From Camellia lanceoleosa (lineage: Eukaryota > Streptophyta > Magnoliopsida > Ericales > Theaceae), in NCBI GenBank assembly GCA_025200525.1, contig CM045761.1, forward strand, positions 139,750,223-139,814,222: a stretch of 64,000 bases of DNA, in the 5' to 3' direction. This document shows, one piece after another, positions 11,029 to 23,184 of this stretch (position 1 is the stretch's first letter; each line of letters opens with the position of its first letter). The notes beneath the pieces were generated by a model. It was given only the letters and a program-made list of their open reading frames with translations. It had not been told where the DNA came from and ran no database searches. Both the position numbers and the translations under genes were made by a program.

Positions 11029-12122
11029 GGATGTGGTCGTAGTGGTAGGTGTGGTAGGCCTAGAAGGCAAGAGATGCCGATATCGGATGATAGTCTGGCA
11101 CAGGATGAGGGAGTTGGTTAGGCCAATGTAATCGAACCAGTGGGTTAGTAGGCCATGGGCGCCTTAGCCCGCGAGATGGCCGGAGCATTGCGGGAGTCTA
11201 TGGACATTCTCAGAGTCGAGAATCAAGTCCAGGCCCAAGTAGCTAAGGCAGGGCCATCTTTCTTGAAGTGGGAGTTCTTCCGATCAAATCTAGATGAGTT
11301 TTTGGGTGATCCCAAGGAGCCACTAAAGGCAGATGAGTGGTTGGAGTATATAGTGAAAACGTTTGAGATGCTTGGCATCGAGGACGATCTGTTGAGAATG
11401 ACCTTGGCATCCTTCAAGTTAAAGGGAGATGCGGGTCAATGGTGGAAGTATGAGCGAGGGCGCATTGGGATAACTTGGGAGACTTTTGTCAGCGCCATCC
11501 AGGACAAGTTTCTACCTCCCACTGTTAGAGAGAAGTTGAGAGACCAGTTTTGCAAGCTGGTGTAGTTGAATACACCAGTTGCCGAGTTTGAGGCCACATT
11601 CACTAGGCTCTCTAGGTTTGCACCAGAGTTAGTGGTGATTGAGGAGTGTCGTTGTTTGGAGTTCGAGAAGAGGCTGAGGACCAGGCTTATATTTAAGGTG
11701 GCCGAGTCTATGATTAGGGATTATGGGCGCCTTGTGGAGGCGGTGGTTCATCTAGAGACCATGATGCGGGCAGAGGAGGAGAGGATGAGGGGCTCCAGAA
11801 GGAGTCAGGATGTTTAGGGGACAATAAGAGGCAAATGGGTCATACTCCACAGCAGTCCCAAGGAGCACAGTCGAGGTCTACCTTTCCAGTGCTGAGTTCG
11901 GGTTTTGGAAAAGGTGGTCAGGGAGATTTTACTTATTTCAAATGTGGTCAGTTGGGCCACAAGTCTCCAGCTTGCCCGCAGAGAGGAGGAGGGTAATGGT
12001 CTGCGTCATCTTCGACTCGTTCTCAGAGCCAGAGTTAAGGGAGAGGCCAGCCGCTCAGTTGTTATCAGTGTGGGCAGGTGGGGCATATGAGGAGTTTTTG
12101 TCCACAGTTGGGTGGCACACCT
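11029..12122 (+). pseudogene. gag: Tekay gag (capsid and nucleocapsid)
   Basis: Gag packages the element RNA. It starts with an Arg/Gly-rich N-terminus (GRSGRCGRPRRQEMPISDD) interrupted by TAGs. The main capsid frame from 11155 (ALAREMAGALRESMDILR, LKADEWLEYIVKTFEMLGI, GDAGQWWKYERG) is continuous to a TAG at 11563-11565, where Gln is expected. It continues as NTPVAEFEATFTRLSRFAP to 11817. A frameshift between 11817 and 11927 leads to two zinc knuckles: KCGQLGHKSPAC (first Cys replaced by Tyr) and an intact CYQCGQVGHMRSFC at about 12060. Family assignment is certain; the gene is non-functional. Confidence 0.9.
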
Positions 12123-12716
12123 AGTGCGTTTGGTTCGAGGCAGATATAGAACCATCAACCTGCACAGTCAGCACAGACCTCGAGGGCCAATCAAGGAGCC
12201 TCTTTGGCTCAATTAGTGTATCAGGCTTATGCTCCGAGGGGTGAGCAAGTTGAAAGGTACTTTCTGTTTTGCAATTCAGTTGCTAATGTGTTGATTGATA
12301 CGGGTGTATTCCATTCATTTATCTCATTTGCATTTGCATCAGTTTTGGGGTTAGAGTTGGCTCAGTTAGCATCTCCTAGCTGTGTAGAGTTACCTATCAG
12401 TAGTGAGATTGTTTTGAAACAGGGGTGTTGGGGTTGTGACATTGAGGTTGCCGGTCGCTGACTTCTTTTTGCATTTGTATTGATTGATATGTCTAGCTTT
12501 GACGTTATATTGGGTATGGATTGGTTGTCTTCATATCGGGCTGTTATAGATTGTTACCGTCAGAGGGTTACTGTATGTACCCTGAGCTGTGATTGTTTTT
12601 ATTTCTTGGGGAACCGAGTTGATAGAGTCTTATCACCGGTGTACAATCCGCGTGGGCAGAGTGAGCTTAGTTGCCTTCTTGTCAACTTCTTACGTACTGA
12701 ATGTGATGAAGTCTGA
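12123..12716 (+). pseudogene. Tekay aspartic protease
   Basis: In frame with the zinc knuckles. The active site reads VLIDTGVFHSFIS, where the family normally has DTGASHSFIS. A TGA at 12459-12461 splits it from SSFDVILGMDWLSSYRAVIDC, the conserved C-terminal protease block. It normally cleaves the gag-pol polyprotein. DTG is retained but the enzyme is broken by stops at 12147 and 12459. Confidence 0.85.
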
Positions 12717-14085
12717 GTTGAGTTGCCAAGGGTAGTTTGTAAATACTCGGATGTTTTTCTGGAGGACCTTACTAGTTTACCACTTCACCGAGAGATCGAG
12801 TTCTCAACTGACTTAGTGCCTGGCATGGCACCGATTTTCATGGCACCATATAGATTTGCGCTTGCCGAGTTGAATAAGTTGAAGATTTAGCTCCAAGATT
12901 TGTTAGATAAGTGTTTTATCTGCCCTAATACTTTGCCTTGGGGAGCACTAGCTCTTTTTGCCAAACAGGAAAATAGTGTATTGTGACTTTGTATAGATTA
13001 CTAGAAGTTGAACCGGGTAACTGTTAAGAACAAGTACTCAATGCCTCGTATAGATGATTTGTTCAATCAGTTGAAAGGGTCTTGTTGCTTTTCCAAGATA
13101 GACTTGAGATCGGGTTATCACCAGTTGAGAGCGAGGAAGGAGGATATCCCAAAGATGGCATTCCGTACGCGGTATGGCCACTATGAGTTTCTAGTAATGC
13201 CCTTGGGCTAACCAATGCGCCGGTTGTGTTTATGGATTTAATGAACCGAATCTTCCGTGAGTTCCGAAACCTTTTTGTGGTTGTCTTTGTGGACGACATC
13301 TTGATTTACTCACCCTCTGAGGAGGAACATGAGAAACACTTGCGAGTAGTACTTGAACTGCTTAGAGCCCACAAGCTGTATGCTAAGTTTGGGAAATGTG
13401 AGTTCTGGCTGAGAAAGGTTAAGTTCCTAGGCCATGTGGTATCCGGGGAAGGGGTGACTGTAGATTCATCCAAGGTAGAGGCAGTGCAAGATTGGGAACC
13501 ACCTAAGAATGCTTTCGAGATTCATAGTTTCTTGCGGTTGGTTGGGTACTATCTTAGATTTGTGAAGGATTTTTCTAAGCTAGCCTCACCATTGACTAGA
13601 TTGACGAGGAAGGGAATCAAGTTTGTATGGAATGAGTCTTGTGCAAAGTCATTTCAAGAGCTTAAGGTTAGAGTTACCATTGCTCCAGTTTTGATTATTC
13701 CTGAGAGAGGTTTGGGCTATTCAGTGTATTGTGATGCCTTACGGGAAGGTTTAGGCTATGTATTGATGCAAGAGGCGAAGATAGTAGCTTATGGCTCACA
13801 GCAGTTAAAAACACATGAGAGGAACTACCCTACCCGTGACCTAGAATTAGCAGTGGTGATCTTTTGCCTTGAAGATTTGGATGCATTACCTATATGGTGA
13901 GAGGTTTGAGGTGTTTTCTGATCACAAGAGTCTGAAATATCTGTTTACACAGAAAGACTTGAATCTGAGACAGAGGAGGTGGATGGAGTTTATAGAGGAT
14001 TATGATTTCAAGCTACATTATTATCCGGGAAAAGCCAATGTAGTAGCCGATGCCTTGAGTAGGAAATCCATTAGTAGTGTGGTTA
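12717..14085 (+). pseudogene. pol: Tekay reverse transcriptase and RNase H
   Basis: The N-terminal RT region is readable with stops (SDVFLEDLTSLPLHREIEFS, then [48 protein letters not shown]). A frameshift near 13210 is followed by [17 protein letters not shown] and the catalytic FVDDILIYS box, then KFGKCEFW and [11 protein letters not shown]. RNase H starts near [18 protein letters not shown] (the family Asp-Ala-Ser is degraded). A second, compensating frameshift near 13870 leads to [20 protein letters not shown] and the end block [10 protein letters not shown] catalytic Asp pair is kept; the product cannot be made. Confidence 0.92.
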
Positions 14086-14156
14086 GTGTTGCCATCTGGG
14101 AATGGGAAATGTTGGGTGTGGTTAGTGTTGCCATCTGGGAATGGGAAATGTTGGGT
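14079..14156 (+). repeat. 39-bp tandem duplication in pol linker
   Basis: Two identical or near-identical 39-bp units start at 14079 and 14118, duplicating the residues [13 protein letters not shown] in frame, just after the RNase H ADALSR block. Confidence 0.9.
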
Positions 14157-14159
14157 GCC

Positions 14160-15400
14160 ATTGGGGAGTTTGACTTGCATCTTGACAAGTCCGTTGAATC
14201 TGCAGCCTTGTTTTCGGTAGTTGTACAACCTACACTTGTGAACCAAGTGTTAGAAGCACAGAAAAGTGACCTTAAGGTAGAATCCCTCTGGGAGAAGATC
14301 TCCAATGGGAAGGTAGAAAGAGGTTTGAAAGTATACTCCGACTCGAGTGTTAGATATCTTGACCGCCATTTTCTGTCAGAATCTTGTTGAGAGGAAGTAC
14401 TCCAAGAGTTTCACCACTCATGCCTTGCGGTGCATCCGGGAGGCACGAAGATGTATCATGATCTTAGCCGCCAGTTTTGGTGGAGGGGAATGAAGAAGGA
14501 TATGGCCGTATTTGTGTCAAGGTGCCCTATTTGTCAACAAGTGAAGGCCGAGCATCAGAGGCCAGTGGGTTTGTTGCAACCCTTGCCTATAGCCAAGTGG
14601 AAGAGGGAGTATGTCATGATACATTTTGTTGTGGGCCTTCCGAGGACTCAACGGGATAGTAATGCTATTTGGGTGGTAGTCGACCGGTTGACCAAGTCGG
14701 CGCACTTTATATCTATACGCATAAACGACTCGGTGGATTTTCTTACCGACCTGTACATTGGGGACATGGTGAGGTTGCACGGGGTCCCAGTGACGATTGT
14801 ATCGGATAGAGATTTGCGTTTCACAACTTGGTTGTAGTAGAGCTTACAAAGTGCCTTGGGTACTAGATTGACTTTTAGCAACGCGTATCATCCTTATACT
14901 GAAAGGCAGTCCGAGCGAACTATCCAGATCCTTGAGGATATGCTTCAAGGTTTTGTCATTGACTTTAAGGGGTCGTAGGAGAGACACTTGCCCTTAGTAA
15001 AGTTTGCCTATAACAATAGCTTCCAGTCAAGTATTGGCATGGCACTGTTTGAGGCCTTGTATGGTCGACTGTGCAGATCTCTTGTGTGTTAGGCCGAAGT
15101 GGGTGATGCACCTATGTTGGGTCCAGAGTTAGTCCGAGAAATGACGGAAAAAGTTGTAGTTATCCGTAAGAGGTTGGTTACGGCTCAGAGTCATCAGAAA
15201 AGTTATGCCGACTGCAGAAGGAGACCTTTGTCTTTTGAGATGGGAGATCATGTCTTTTTGAAGATATCACCTAAGCGGGGTTTGATGAGATTTGGGAAGA
15301 GTGGGAAGTTGTCCCCTTGATTTATTGGGCCTTTTGAGATCCTTGAGTGGGTCGAAGAAGTTGCTTACCGTTTGGCGTTGCCACCATAGGTTTCCGGGGT
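14160..15400 (+). pseudogene. Tekay integrase
   Basis: The zinc-binding HHCC region is present (HHSCLAVHPGG...CPICQQVK). The first catalytic block reads MIHFVVGLP instead of the usual MDFVVGLP, so the first Asp of the DDE triad is lost. The second (TIVSDRDLRF) and the Glu block (RQSERTIQILED) remain. Stops occur at 14388, 14836, 14977 and 15090, then 15318. C-terminal GPF/Y-like block reads FIGPFEILE. Integrase normally inserts cDNA into chromatin; this copy is dead. Confidence 0.9.
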
Positions 15401-15665
15401 TCATGATGTGTTTCATATTAGCATGCTTCGAAAGTATGAGCCGGATCCATCACACGTGTTGGATTAGACCGACTTAGAGGCAGATGAGGATGCCTTGTAT
15501 GAGGAGAGACCGGTAAGAGTCTTGGATACCCGGGATCAAGTTTTGCGAGGCAAGATGATTCCCTTGGTTAAGGTATTGTGGAAACATCATGGAGTTGAGA
15601 AAGCAACTTGGGAACGTGGGTTGGAAGTTCGTGAGAAATATCTGGATTTATTTGTTAATGTTTGA
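15401..15665 (+). pseudogene. Tekay C-terminal chromodomain
   Basis: After VHDVFHISMLRKYEPDPSHV and a TAG comes the chromodomain: ERPVRVLDTRDQVLRGK, IPLVKVLWKHHGVEKATWE, VREKYLDLF. It ends with TGA at 15663-15665. Chromodomains of chromoviruses direct integration by reading histone marks; the WKHH...ATWE signature places the element in the Tekay/Del lineage. Confidence 0.9.
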
Positions 15666-16305
15666 GCATATACTGTATTGCTATTATGATTAATAGAATA
15701 TGAAAACATTGTATATGTGTAGACACCTGATTTTTTACTACTCTTAAGACTTGGGTGCTTTATTCCAAACACCCGATGATGAAAGTTATACTGCGCAATC
15801 TTTTGAATTCTCAGCAAAGAAATTTGGATTCAACCTCTAATCCCAAACCTTGTACCCTATTTTGGCCAAATTATTTTAGACCTTAAAACCCTCATTTCAA
15901 AATATTTTTCCAAATATGTCTACTATGTTCCGAGGCTCACATTTCATTTAAAAGATTGCACTTTTCAGCAAACCAAGCAAGGACAAAGTGGAGATACATG
16001 GAAGGGAGGTGAACACTTTGAAAAAATATTTAAAACATCTTATTTATAGGTTTGGATTTGAAGGAAATAGAAGGGGAGGGAAGAAAACTAGTTTTGAAAG
16101 AAGTTGGGCATCAATCCGTTGAGAAAGAATGAGCAGCCTTCACTAAAATAGGTATATCTCTTTGCACACTTCTAATTTAGATATGAGGCCACACCATTAG
16201 AAAGTAGACTTCCGGGGTTTCAATTAGACTCAAGAATCATCTAAAATCGAATCCGGATGAGGGAGATATGCCCGTTTGAAGTCAGACCTAAATGCAGATT
16301 TTTGG

Positions 16306-16435
16306 ACCCGGCCGTGCCTCATTTAGATTCGGCCGGGTCTCAATGAAAAATTTTCTAGACTTGCTTTTTAGGCCTAGCCATGTGTTTTTGGGCCCGATCG
16401 CGTGTTTTGGGGCCTAGCCGGGTCTCAATGGCGAG
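16306..16435. repeat. 20-bp-period GGCC array, upstream of TATA (copy 1)
   Basis: Units such as GGCCTAGCCATGTGTTTTTG, GGCCCGATCGCGTGTTTTGG and GGCCTAGCCGGGTCTCAATG follow each other at exactly 20 bp, after a CCGGCCG pair slightly upstream. Confidence 0.75.
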
Positions 16436-16508
16436 AAACAGAACAACTGGTGGGAATTCGCTAGCTGTTGTTTTTTTAAGATATTTTCGACCATTTTGGC
16501 TCAAATTC

Positions 16509-16516
16509 TATAAATA
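16509..16516 (+). promoter_or_regulatory. LTR TATA box (copy 1)
   Basis: TATAAATA about 790 bp into the LTR, about 75 bp after the GGCC array; a consensus plant TATA box for the LTR promoter. Confidence 0.6.
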
Positions 16517-17787
16517 GACTCCCTGCGTTCAGAATTAGGGGTAAGATTTTCCTAAGGGCTTTAAGGGAGATTGAGAAATAAAACCATCCTCATTGCTTCC
16601 TTTGATCTTCAAACATTCTTGAACAACACATACACAATACATATACCATTAGAGCTTGTTCTTGAAGCTTTTTGCTAGAGTTTCAAACCATATTTCATAA
16701 ACTTGAGGGTGTTGGAATCAAGTTTGTTAACTAAGAGCTTACCTCTCTTTTCAAAAGGTATAATTTTGCACCTTCTTCTTTAATCTTCTTTTACTCTTTT
16801 TCTCTATTTTTCTTGTCTTTATATATTGATTTTCAGAGTTTGAAAAGGCTAAAATATGTGATTTAAAATTGCAAAAAGTGGAGGGATTAGCCACCACTCC
16901 TTAGACTTTGTTCCATAGCTTTCTCTCTACTCTTTTTATTTACCTTCTCTTGGTTTTAGCTATTGTTGTTTGCACTTTAGGGGTTGTTTTAATTTATTTA
17001 AATAGCTTATGCTTTGAATATTATACTTGTTGTGTTGTAAGTCCTCATGGCTTCGGTTGTTTAGGTCTTAGACATTGAGTCATTCGAGTTGATGTTCTTT
17101 ACTTAGTTTTCATGTCAAGAGTCCCATTCTAATAATCAATCTAGCATTCATTTCTGCAACCTTTCTCTTTTCTTCTTTTATTCTTTCTTTTGAGAGTTAT
17201 TTCAACCGATTGAGGTTATTCAAACATGTAAAAGAGAGCTATGCTTAATGGCTTAATCTCTACGGAGATTCATCGTCAACGGTATAGTCTCTCTTTCATG
17301 CTTAGAAGCACCTCTAGTTTAACGTTTCTTCTCATTTAGAGGACTTAACCATCACTTTGGACAAATTGATTAAAGAATGGAAAGGACTAAGAAAATTGGT
17401 TTAAAATGAACCAACCCACATAAAGAAAATGAGTCATATTACTTGGATTTGGCTAGACGTTATGCCGAGTCTATTGTGTCAAGGGTCATCATACATCAAT
17501 TCATGATGTTTTGATGAACGTTGAAGCATCTCTACTTCACTCTTTGAGCTCACTCCATGATAAAGAGGAGGGGTAGGTGTTGTTCATTGCATTCATTGAT
17601 TTTTGTCCAAATTGTGTCCGAAATCATCAAGCAATCAACTTGCTCATTGATGGTTTTAGAGCTGACTTCGTCCTTCTTTTGAGCCTCTCCATGACAGAGA
17701 AGGGCAGAAGGGACAAACAAGGCTTGACACTACTCTGTCTGCACTGTTTTCACTTTAGAGTACAAAAACAGATTTTCGCACGAAAAT

Positions 17788-17852
17788 AAGGCACGATCGG
17801 CTACTTTTGGACCCGATCGGGCCTCATTAGGGGCCGGCCGGCCTCCAATGTT
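17788..17852. repeat. 20-bp-period GGCC array, distal (copy 1)
   Basis: CACGATCGGCTACTTTTGGA, CCCGATCGGGCCTCATTAGG and GGCCGGCCGGCCTCCAATG in direct succession at 20-bp steps. Confidence 0.75.
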
Positions 17853-19443
17853 TGGAAAACAAAGTGTTTTGCAGGAAACAGAGGGCAATGGCAGAAGGTG
17901 AAACAGAGTAGTTTGGACAGACAGAGCAGTTCTTGGACACTGTGCATGTGATCGTTGTGCATTCTTATTGTTGCAATATTCTTATTAGCATTGTTGTAAT
18001 AATTCTTATTGTTGTAATTATTATAATAGCCTCATTGCAATTATGGATGTTTATTAGAAATGCCCTCATTGTAATAACTTAGATAGCTAGTTGATAACTT
18101 AGATATCTAGTTAGTTAGTTTAGTTAATGTAATTCATTCATTCGAATTTGTAATAAGTAGCTAGTTTAGCTAATTCATTCATTTAGTGTTGTAATAATTA
18201 GTTTATTTCAGACACTTGGACATTCATTCGGACCCTCTTGCACGAGGGCAAAATATGTAATAACTGTGTATGTCTTCCAACCCCCATTTCTTTCTCCATT
18301 TTATTTCTTTGCTTATGATGGTAGTATAGAGCATCATGTTTACTTAGCATTCTCATATTTGTATACACTCATGTCACATGCATTTGGGTTCGGCTCATCA
18401 TACTAACCAGTATCAAAATTCAATTTCATTGCTTGAATACGTGATTTATCACATGTTTTGAATCGAATCATATACTATGCTCATAGCCGAGCCTGTAAAA
18501 ATTGCATAAATGTGTGTGTTGCATTAGTCACATTGCATTACTTAGGAACATGCATATTTTCTAATTATTTTGCTTTGTTTGGTTTGCCTTGAAGTACTAG
18601 GTGAGCATTTATTGCTTTAGCATCTTGCATTGTGTGTGATTGTTACCATGTCGAGCATGTTTTCCATGAGGCTAATTTCTTAAGTGATATATCTGTTTGA
18701 ATGCTGGTGGATGAAGGCTAATTGCTTGAATTGAAATAAATTGATTAATGTACATACAAACTTACTTTTTCAAGTGACATGTATTCAAAACACTTTTTTC
18801 AAACAAACATGAAATCAAAGCGTTCCATTTTTGGCAAAATAGTCTATACTTGCGTGCGTCACATAGTAATACTAGTCTAACAATCAGAATAAGAACATAT
18901 AATGTAAATAAGAATCACATCATGATTAGTAAAGGCCGATCTTTGATCGGGCGAGTGGGGTGCTCAATTCATGACCTTCCCCTCTTGTACCTAAGTTCTC
19001 GAGCTAAGACACTTTGGTGATGACGAACATGTGGCCTATGGCACAAGTCTCGGGTTTCCTAAATTTTCTAAAAAAATTTAGGTGGCGACTCTGAAATTTG
19101 GCAAAGCAGTCTGCTTTTTTGGCAATTTTGATTCAAAGTCAATTTTCCAAAAGATTTGCCAGATTTTGACTCATTTGTATTTATCTATTTCACATTGCAT
19201 TTGTGAAATCAGATTCAGAACCACGGGAGTACGAACTGTAGGGCTAATCATATCCGAAAGGAGCACGAAAAGTCAAGCTACAATATGTTGTTTATGTTTT
19301 GGAAATACAAGTTTATTATAAACATTGCATACGTTTTGGGAAAATGAGTCATGGTGAGGGAATTGAATGGTTATCACTATTGTAGTTGGTTTAAGCTTAG
19401 TTTTTAAAACTTGATTTGAAATTTCGGGGATGAAATTCCTTAC

Positions 19444-19453
19444 GAGGGGAGGT
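19444..19453 (+). other. Tekay polypurine tract
   Basis: GAGGGGAGGT immediately precedes the 3' LTR start TATAGCG; it would prime plus-strand synthesis. Confidence 0.8.
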
Positions 19454-21478
19454 TATAGCGATTTCGGTTTTGACTCGACTCTTGTTGTATTTCGGACTCG
19501 GGCTTATGGTCATTGAATGTTGTTCATTGTTGTTTTCCTCCTTATTCTTCCTTAAATTTGGTTATTTGATTGTAGTTGTGTGTTTGGAATACATTGGTTG
19601 CTTGATTTTTTCAAACCTTTGTTGCCCAGATTTTTGCTCCTTCGCTCGAACGGCATTTCTTGTGCTTGAGCGGGCTTTGCAAACTCTCAGTATTTTTTGC
19701 AAACTTGCAAAATACTGGAAACGTGTATTCTACGCTCGAGCGACATTTCTTACGCTCGAGCGGCCAATCTTGAGCTCGAGCGATGTCCTTCGTTTGCAAA
19801 ACTTATGGAAGAATGTAATCTGCGCTCGAGCAGAACAATGTGTTTGGCGCTTGAGTGTCACTTCTCACGCTCGAGCAGACTGCGTGTATATCAGTTTGTA
19901 ATGAGGTCATTTTAAATCACTTTTTCACTTCTCTCTCTCTACTTTTCAAAAACCCTAGATCTAGAGTCTACATCTCTAAAACCTACCTTCTCTTTATTTT
20001 TTCACCTAGATCTAGTGATCTCTCTACCCATGTGCCTTTGTTCAAAAGGTAGAGCATCTCAGGAGCTCCGTTTTGATCCGAGTAGAAGTTGGTTTCAGCA
20101 TCTTTGAAGTTTCTCCATTGTTGCATTGGTCTTCTAAGCTTAAGGTAGGGACTTCTACGCTCTCTATGAGTTTTAACTTGGTTATTTCTTGATGTGTGAG
20201 AAATGTTGGGTTTTGAGGTGATTTTAATAAACTTAGGGTTTGGGATTTAAATTCCAAAGAGGGGTTTTCATGGATATCTTGGAAGTGGTTATGAGAATGG
20301 ATATGACCTTAAGATATGTTAAAATGGTTGATTTTTGGTGTTTCGAATGAGATTGAGAAAAATGAGAGTTTTGCCCTAAAATGGTTTGAATAATTATTTT
20401 GTATAAATAATGGAAATTGTACAAGAAATGTGAAATTGGATAGACATTTATATAAGTGGTGTAGTTAGATATGTGTTACCTCTCACCTATGGAGATTTGA
20501 ATAATTTATATGTTGAGAAGATTGTATGGGCTATCAGTGGAGGATAGCTATGATTGTTGTAGAAATTGTATGAGGATTATGTGAATTGAAACTAATTCCT
20601 TATTGGTTGTCATTGAATATGATTGGGTTTTAATAGATTTCATATGTGTGATGTTTGGGAAGAGAATTGAGATGTACTCCATTTTTGGAAGGAGAAAGGG
20701 GATGGACTCCATTAAATTAAGTTGGCTTGTGTGTCCTGGGTGCAAGTCCCGAAAACCATGTGTATACATGAGTGCTGATCCCGCGGACGAAATTTCTGTA
20801 AAATGGCAAATTAAAGTGTTTGTATGTAATAGTTGTGTGGTAAGAAAACCACTAAGTTGTAGTCTCAGTTGGGTTGTCTAGATAACAATGGATATGACTC
20901 ATGAATTGTGGCGATATGAAATGACATGAAGCAAATTGATATAAAATGGATTGAGATATAATACTTAGCATAATATAGTTTTGAAAAAAGAGTTGTAAAT
21001 GATTTTATCTTGAGCATTGGTCATGTGCATCATGTTTATAACTTTGTTAAAGTTCATATATTGTGTTAGATTGTTTCTACTAGGCTTTGGCTCGCCCTAT
21101 TTGGAAAAAACCATTTTTAGGTGCCGGTGATATGCCTCCGTCAAGGCAGTAACTTGTAGGGATTGAGAGCAAGAGCTTCTATTTTGTTGTATCTATTTTT
21201 GTATAGCCAAGGGATTTAAATTGTGTTAAGCTAAGCTCACGTTTGTTATAACCAAGAACTATCTTAGAAAGATGTAAGCCTTTAGGGCATTTGAGTATTT
21301 GTTCAATTTTTACCTTTTATTTGCTTGTAATACATGCTGTAGATTCAGGATAAACTAGTTATGAATGTATATCGCATGTGTCACATTTTGTATATCAAAC
21401 TCTGATGAATGAAAGCAAGTAACTCAATTATATTTCCGCTTATGAGATGAGTTTGTGTATTCATTTTAGGGTGTTACA
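19454..21478 (+). repeat. Tekay element 3' LTR
   Basis: Starts TATAGCGATT, ends GGGTGTTACA, and is followed by the AAAGA duplication at 21479-21483. It matches the 5' LTR throughout with many transitions and several small deletions (2025 against 2088 bp), consistent with an old insertion. Confidence 0.92.
19643..19877. repeat. CGCTCGAGCG array in 3' LTR
   Basis: Copies or CpG-decayed variants begin at 19643, 19663, 19733, 19753, 19773, 19823, 19848 and 19868. Most neighbours are 20 bp apart, and a small deletion relative to the 5' LTR has turned two doublets into a 20-bp-phased triplet. Confidence 0.85.
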
Positions 21479-21483
21479 AAAGA

Positions 21484-21611
21484 TATTTCACAAACCATCA
21501 CTTTTATTAGAAAAATAACATTTATTTCTATTTATTTTAGCAAAAATCACTTTTTAGCAATTTGAGCCTAAATTTTTTCATTTTTTTATTTTAGTTTGTT
21601 TAATTGACAAT
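21484..21611. other. spacer between two Tekay-type insertions
   Basis: 128 bp of AT-rich target DNA; no feature. Confidence 0.5.
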
Positions 21612-23037
21612 TGTAATGCCCCGAAATTAATGGTATAAATCATCTACAATATCGATACATAACAACATGTGATGAATTAATTATCCTTCATTTATCTCAA
21701 TAGCTTATACAAGAGATGACATATACAAATATAAATTCATAAGTCTACCTCTGAATCTATAACAGATATACAACAAGAGATAAGATGTGAAAGTAAAACA
21801 GATAAATAAATGCCTTAAAGGCTTATAGCTTTCTAAGATAGTTCTTGGTTATAGCAAAAATGGACTTAACTCCAATACAATTTAAGCCCTTGGCTTGTAC
21901 CAAATAAATACAATGAATACACAAAAAGAAGCTATCGCTCCAAGTCCTCCCAAGTTATTGGCTTGGCGGAGACATATCATCAGCACCTAAAATATTTTCC
22001 CCAAGTAGGGTGAGCCAAAGCCCAGTAGAAATAATCCAACACAGTATATAAATCTTAACAAAGTTAGAAGGTGAATGCATATGCAATGCCCATGTCAAAA
22101 CATCTTTATACTTCTTTCCAAAACTATGCGATGCCAAGTTGTTGTCTTGATTCATAAATCATTTCCATTTCAACAGAAAATAGGGTAGTGAATCACACTC
22201 TGGGAATTTCAAAACAGTACGACCTTTCCCAAAAATTTCGTCCAGAGGAAACCATAAACCGGCATCCATGTAAACGTAGGCTATACAAGCACTACTATTG
22301 CCATTTCACAGAAATTTCGTCCGCAAGATCGGCACCCATGTATACGCGTGATTTTCGGGACTTTCACCCTGGACACACAGGCTAACTTATTTGATGTAAC
22401 AATAATTCTTTTCCTAAATTCACCAATTTTCTCAAAATAGTAACATTTTCAGTGTATAAGCATGAGATAGTGCTCAATGCAAATGAATGATAAAATAGTT
22501 TTAATTTTCCTAATTCACATGCAATTTCTACAATACTCAGAGCTATCTTCTACCGATAGCCCAAAACAGATATTTCTAAAAAAATAAATAATTATCAATA
22601 AAGATAAACTTTCCAAATTTTCAAGAGGTGAGTGATAATACATATCTAACTCCATTGTGTTGTATAAATTGTGAAATAACATAAAACAAATAGATTCATA
22701 TTGAACAAACAATTGGAATTTCAAAATAAGAACATGGTGGAATTTACAGAAATTCGTAATAAAATAAAACTCGCAAAAGGAAGCAAACTGAAACCTGCAC
22801 TAGACAGTGTCCTTAAAATAGATTCGTCGCTTCACTGGTTGGGTGCTGGAGGTTGTTCGATGTTTGTCTCCCAGGATACAACGGTTGGACCAGCTACAGC
22901 AATGCACCGACTGAGTAGCTTTGGTGAACAGAACTTTGCAACACACTCTTACAGGAAGAATATAATATAAAACTGGAAAACTTTGAAGACAAGAAAAACA
23001 ACAATTTCTGGTGTAGAAAACTAAAGGAGAGGGCCTT

Positions 23038-23045
23038 CTTTTATA
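23038..23045 (-). promoter_or_regulatory. LTR TATA box
   Basis: TATAAAAG on the minus strand, in the expected U3 position of the Tekay-like LTR. Confidence 0.55.
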
Positions 23046-23148
23046 CACATGGAGGGAGAGAGGAAGAGGCTTCTCTACAATAAATGCAGGATTTAATTCT
23101 GCAAAACTGATGGGCTTAAGTCTATCATCAATAGAGGAGTTACCAAAT

Positions 23149-23150
23149 AT

Positions 23151-23184
<34 letters not shown>
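23149..23184. repeat. (AC)n(AT)n microsatellite
   Basis: ACACACACAC followed by an AT run at the junction between the two LTR families. Confidence 0.9.

Larger units (their letters stand above)
15713..19287 (+). mobile_element. solo LTR of TGTAGAC family, copy 1, with TSDs
   Basis: The LTR proper spans 15718-19282 (3565 bp), from TGTAGACACC to CAAGCTACA, flanked by ATATG at 15713-15717 and 19283-19287. It is a solo LTR inserted in the 3' untranslated part of the Tekay element. Shared family landmarks: TATA box 16509-16516, 20-bp arrays (16306-16435, 17788-17852), stem CCGATCTTTGATCGG at about 18934, a decayed ACATGTGGCC box near 19028 and TGGCGACTCTG at about 19082. No gene inside; the small frames are chance. 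Confidence 0.92.
8549..21478 (+). mobile_element. Tekay/Del-type Ty3-gypsy retrotransposon, complete ends, dead coding region
   Basis: A 12.9-kb element with two recognisable LTRs (2088 and 2025 bp), 5-bp duplications (AAAGA), an initiator-Met PBS, a gag-pol reading order gag-PR-RT-RNase H-integrase-chromodomain, and a polypurine tract. The chromodomain and about 2-kb LTRs point to the Tekay (Del) chromovirus lineage. It carries a nested solo LTR at 15718-19282; without it the element is about 9.4 kb. Numerous stops and at least three frameshifts show long inactivity. Confidence 0.93.
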
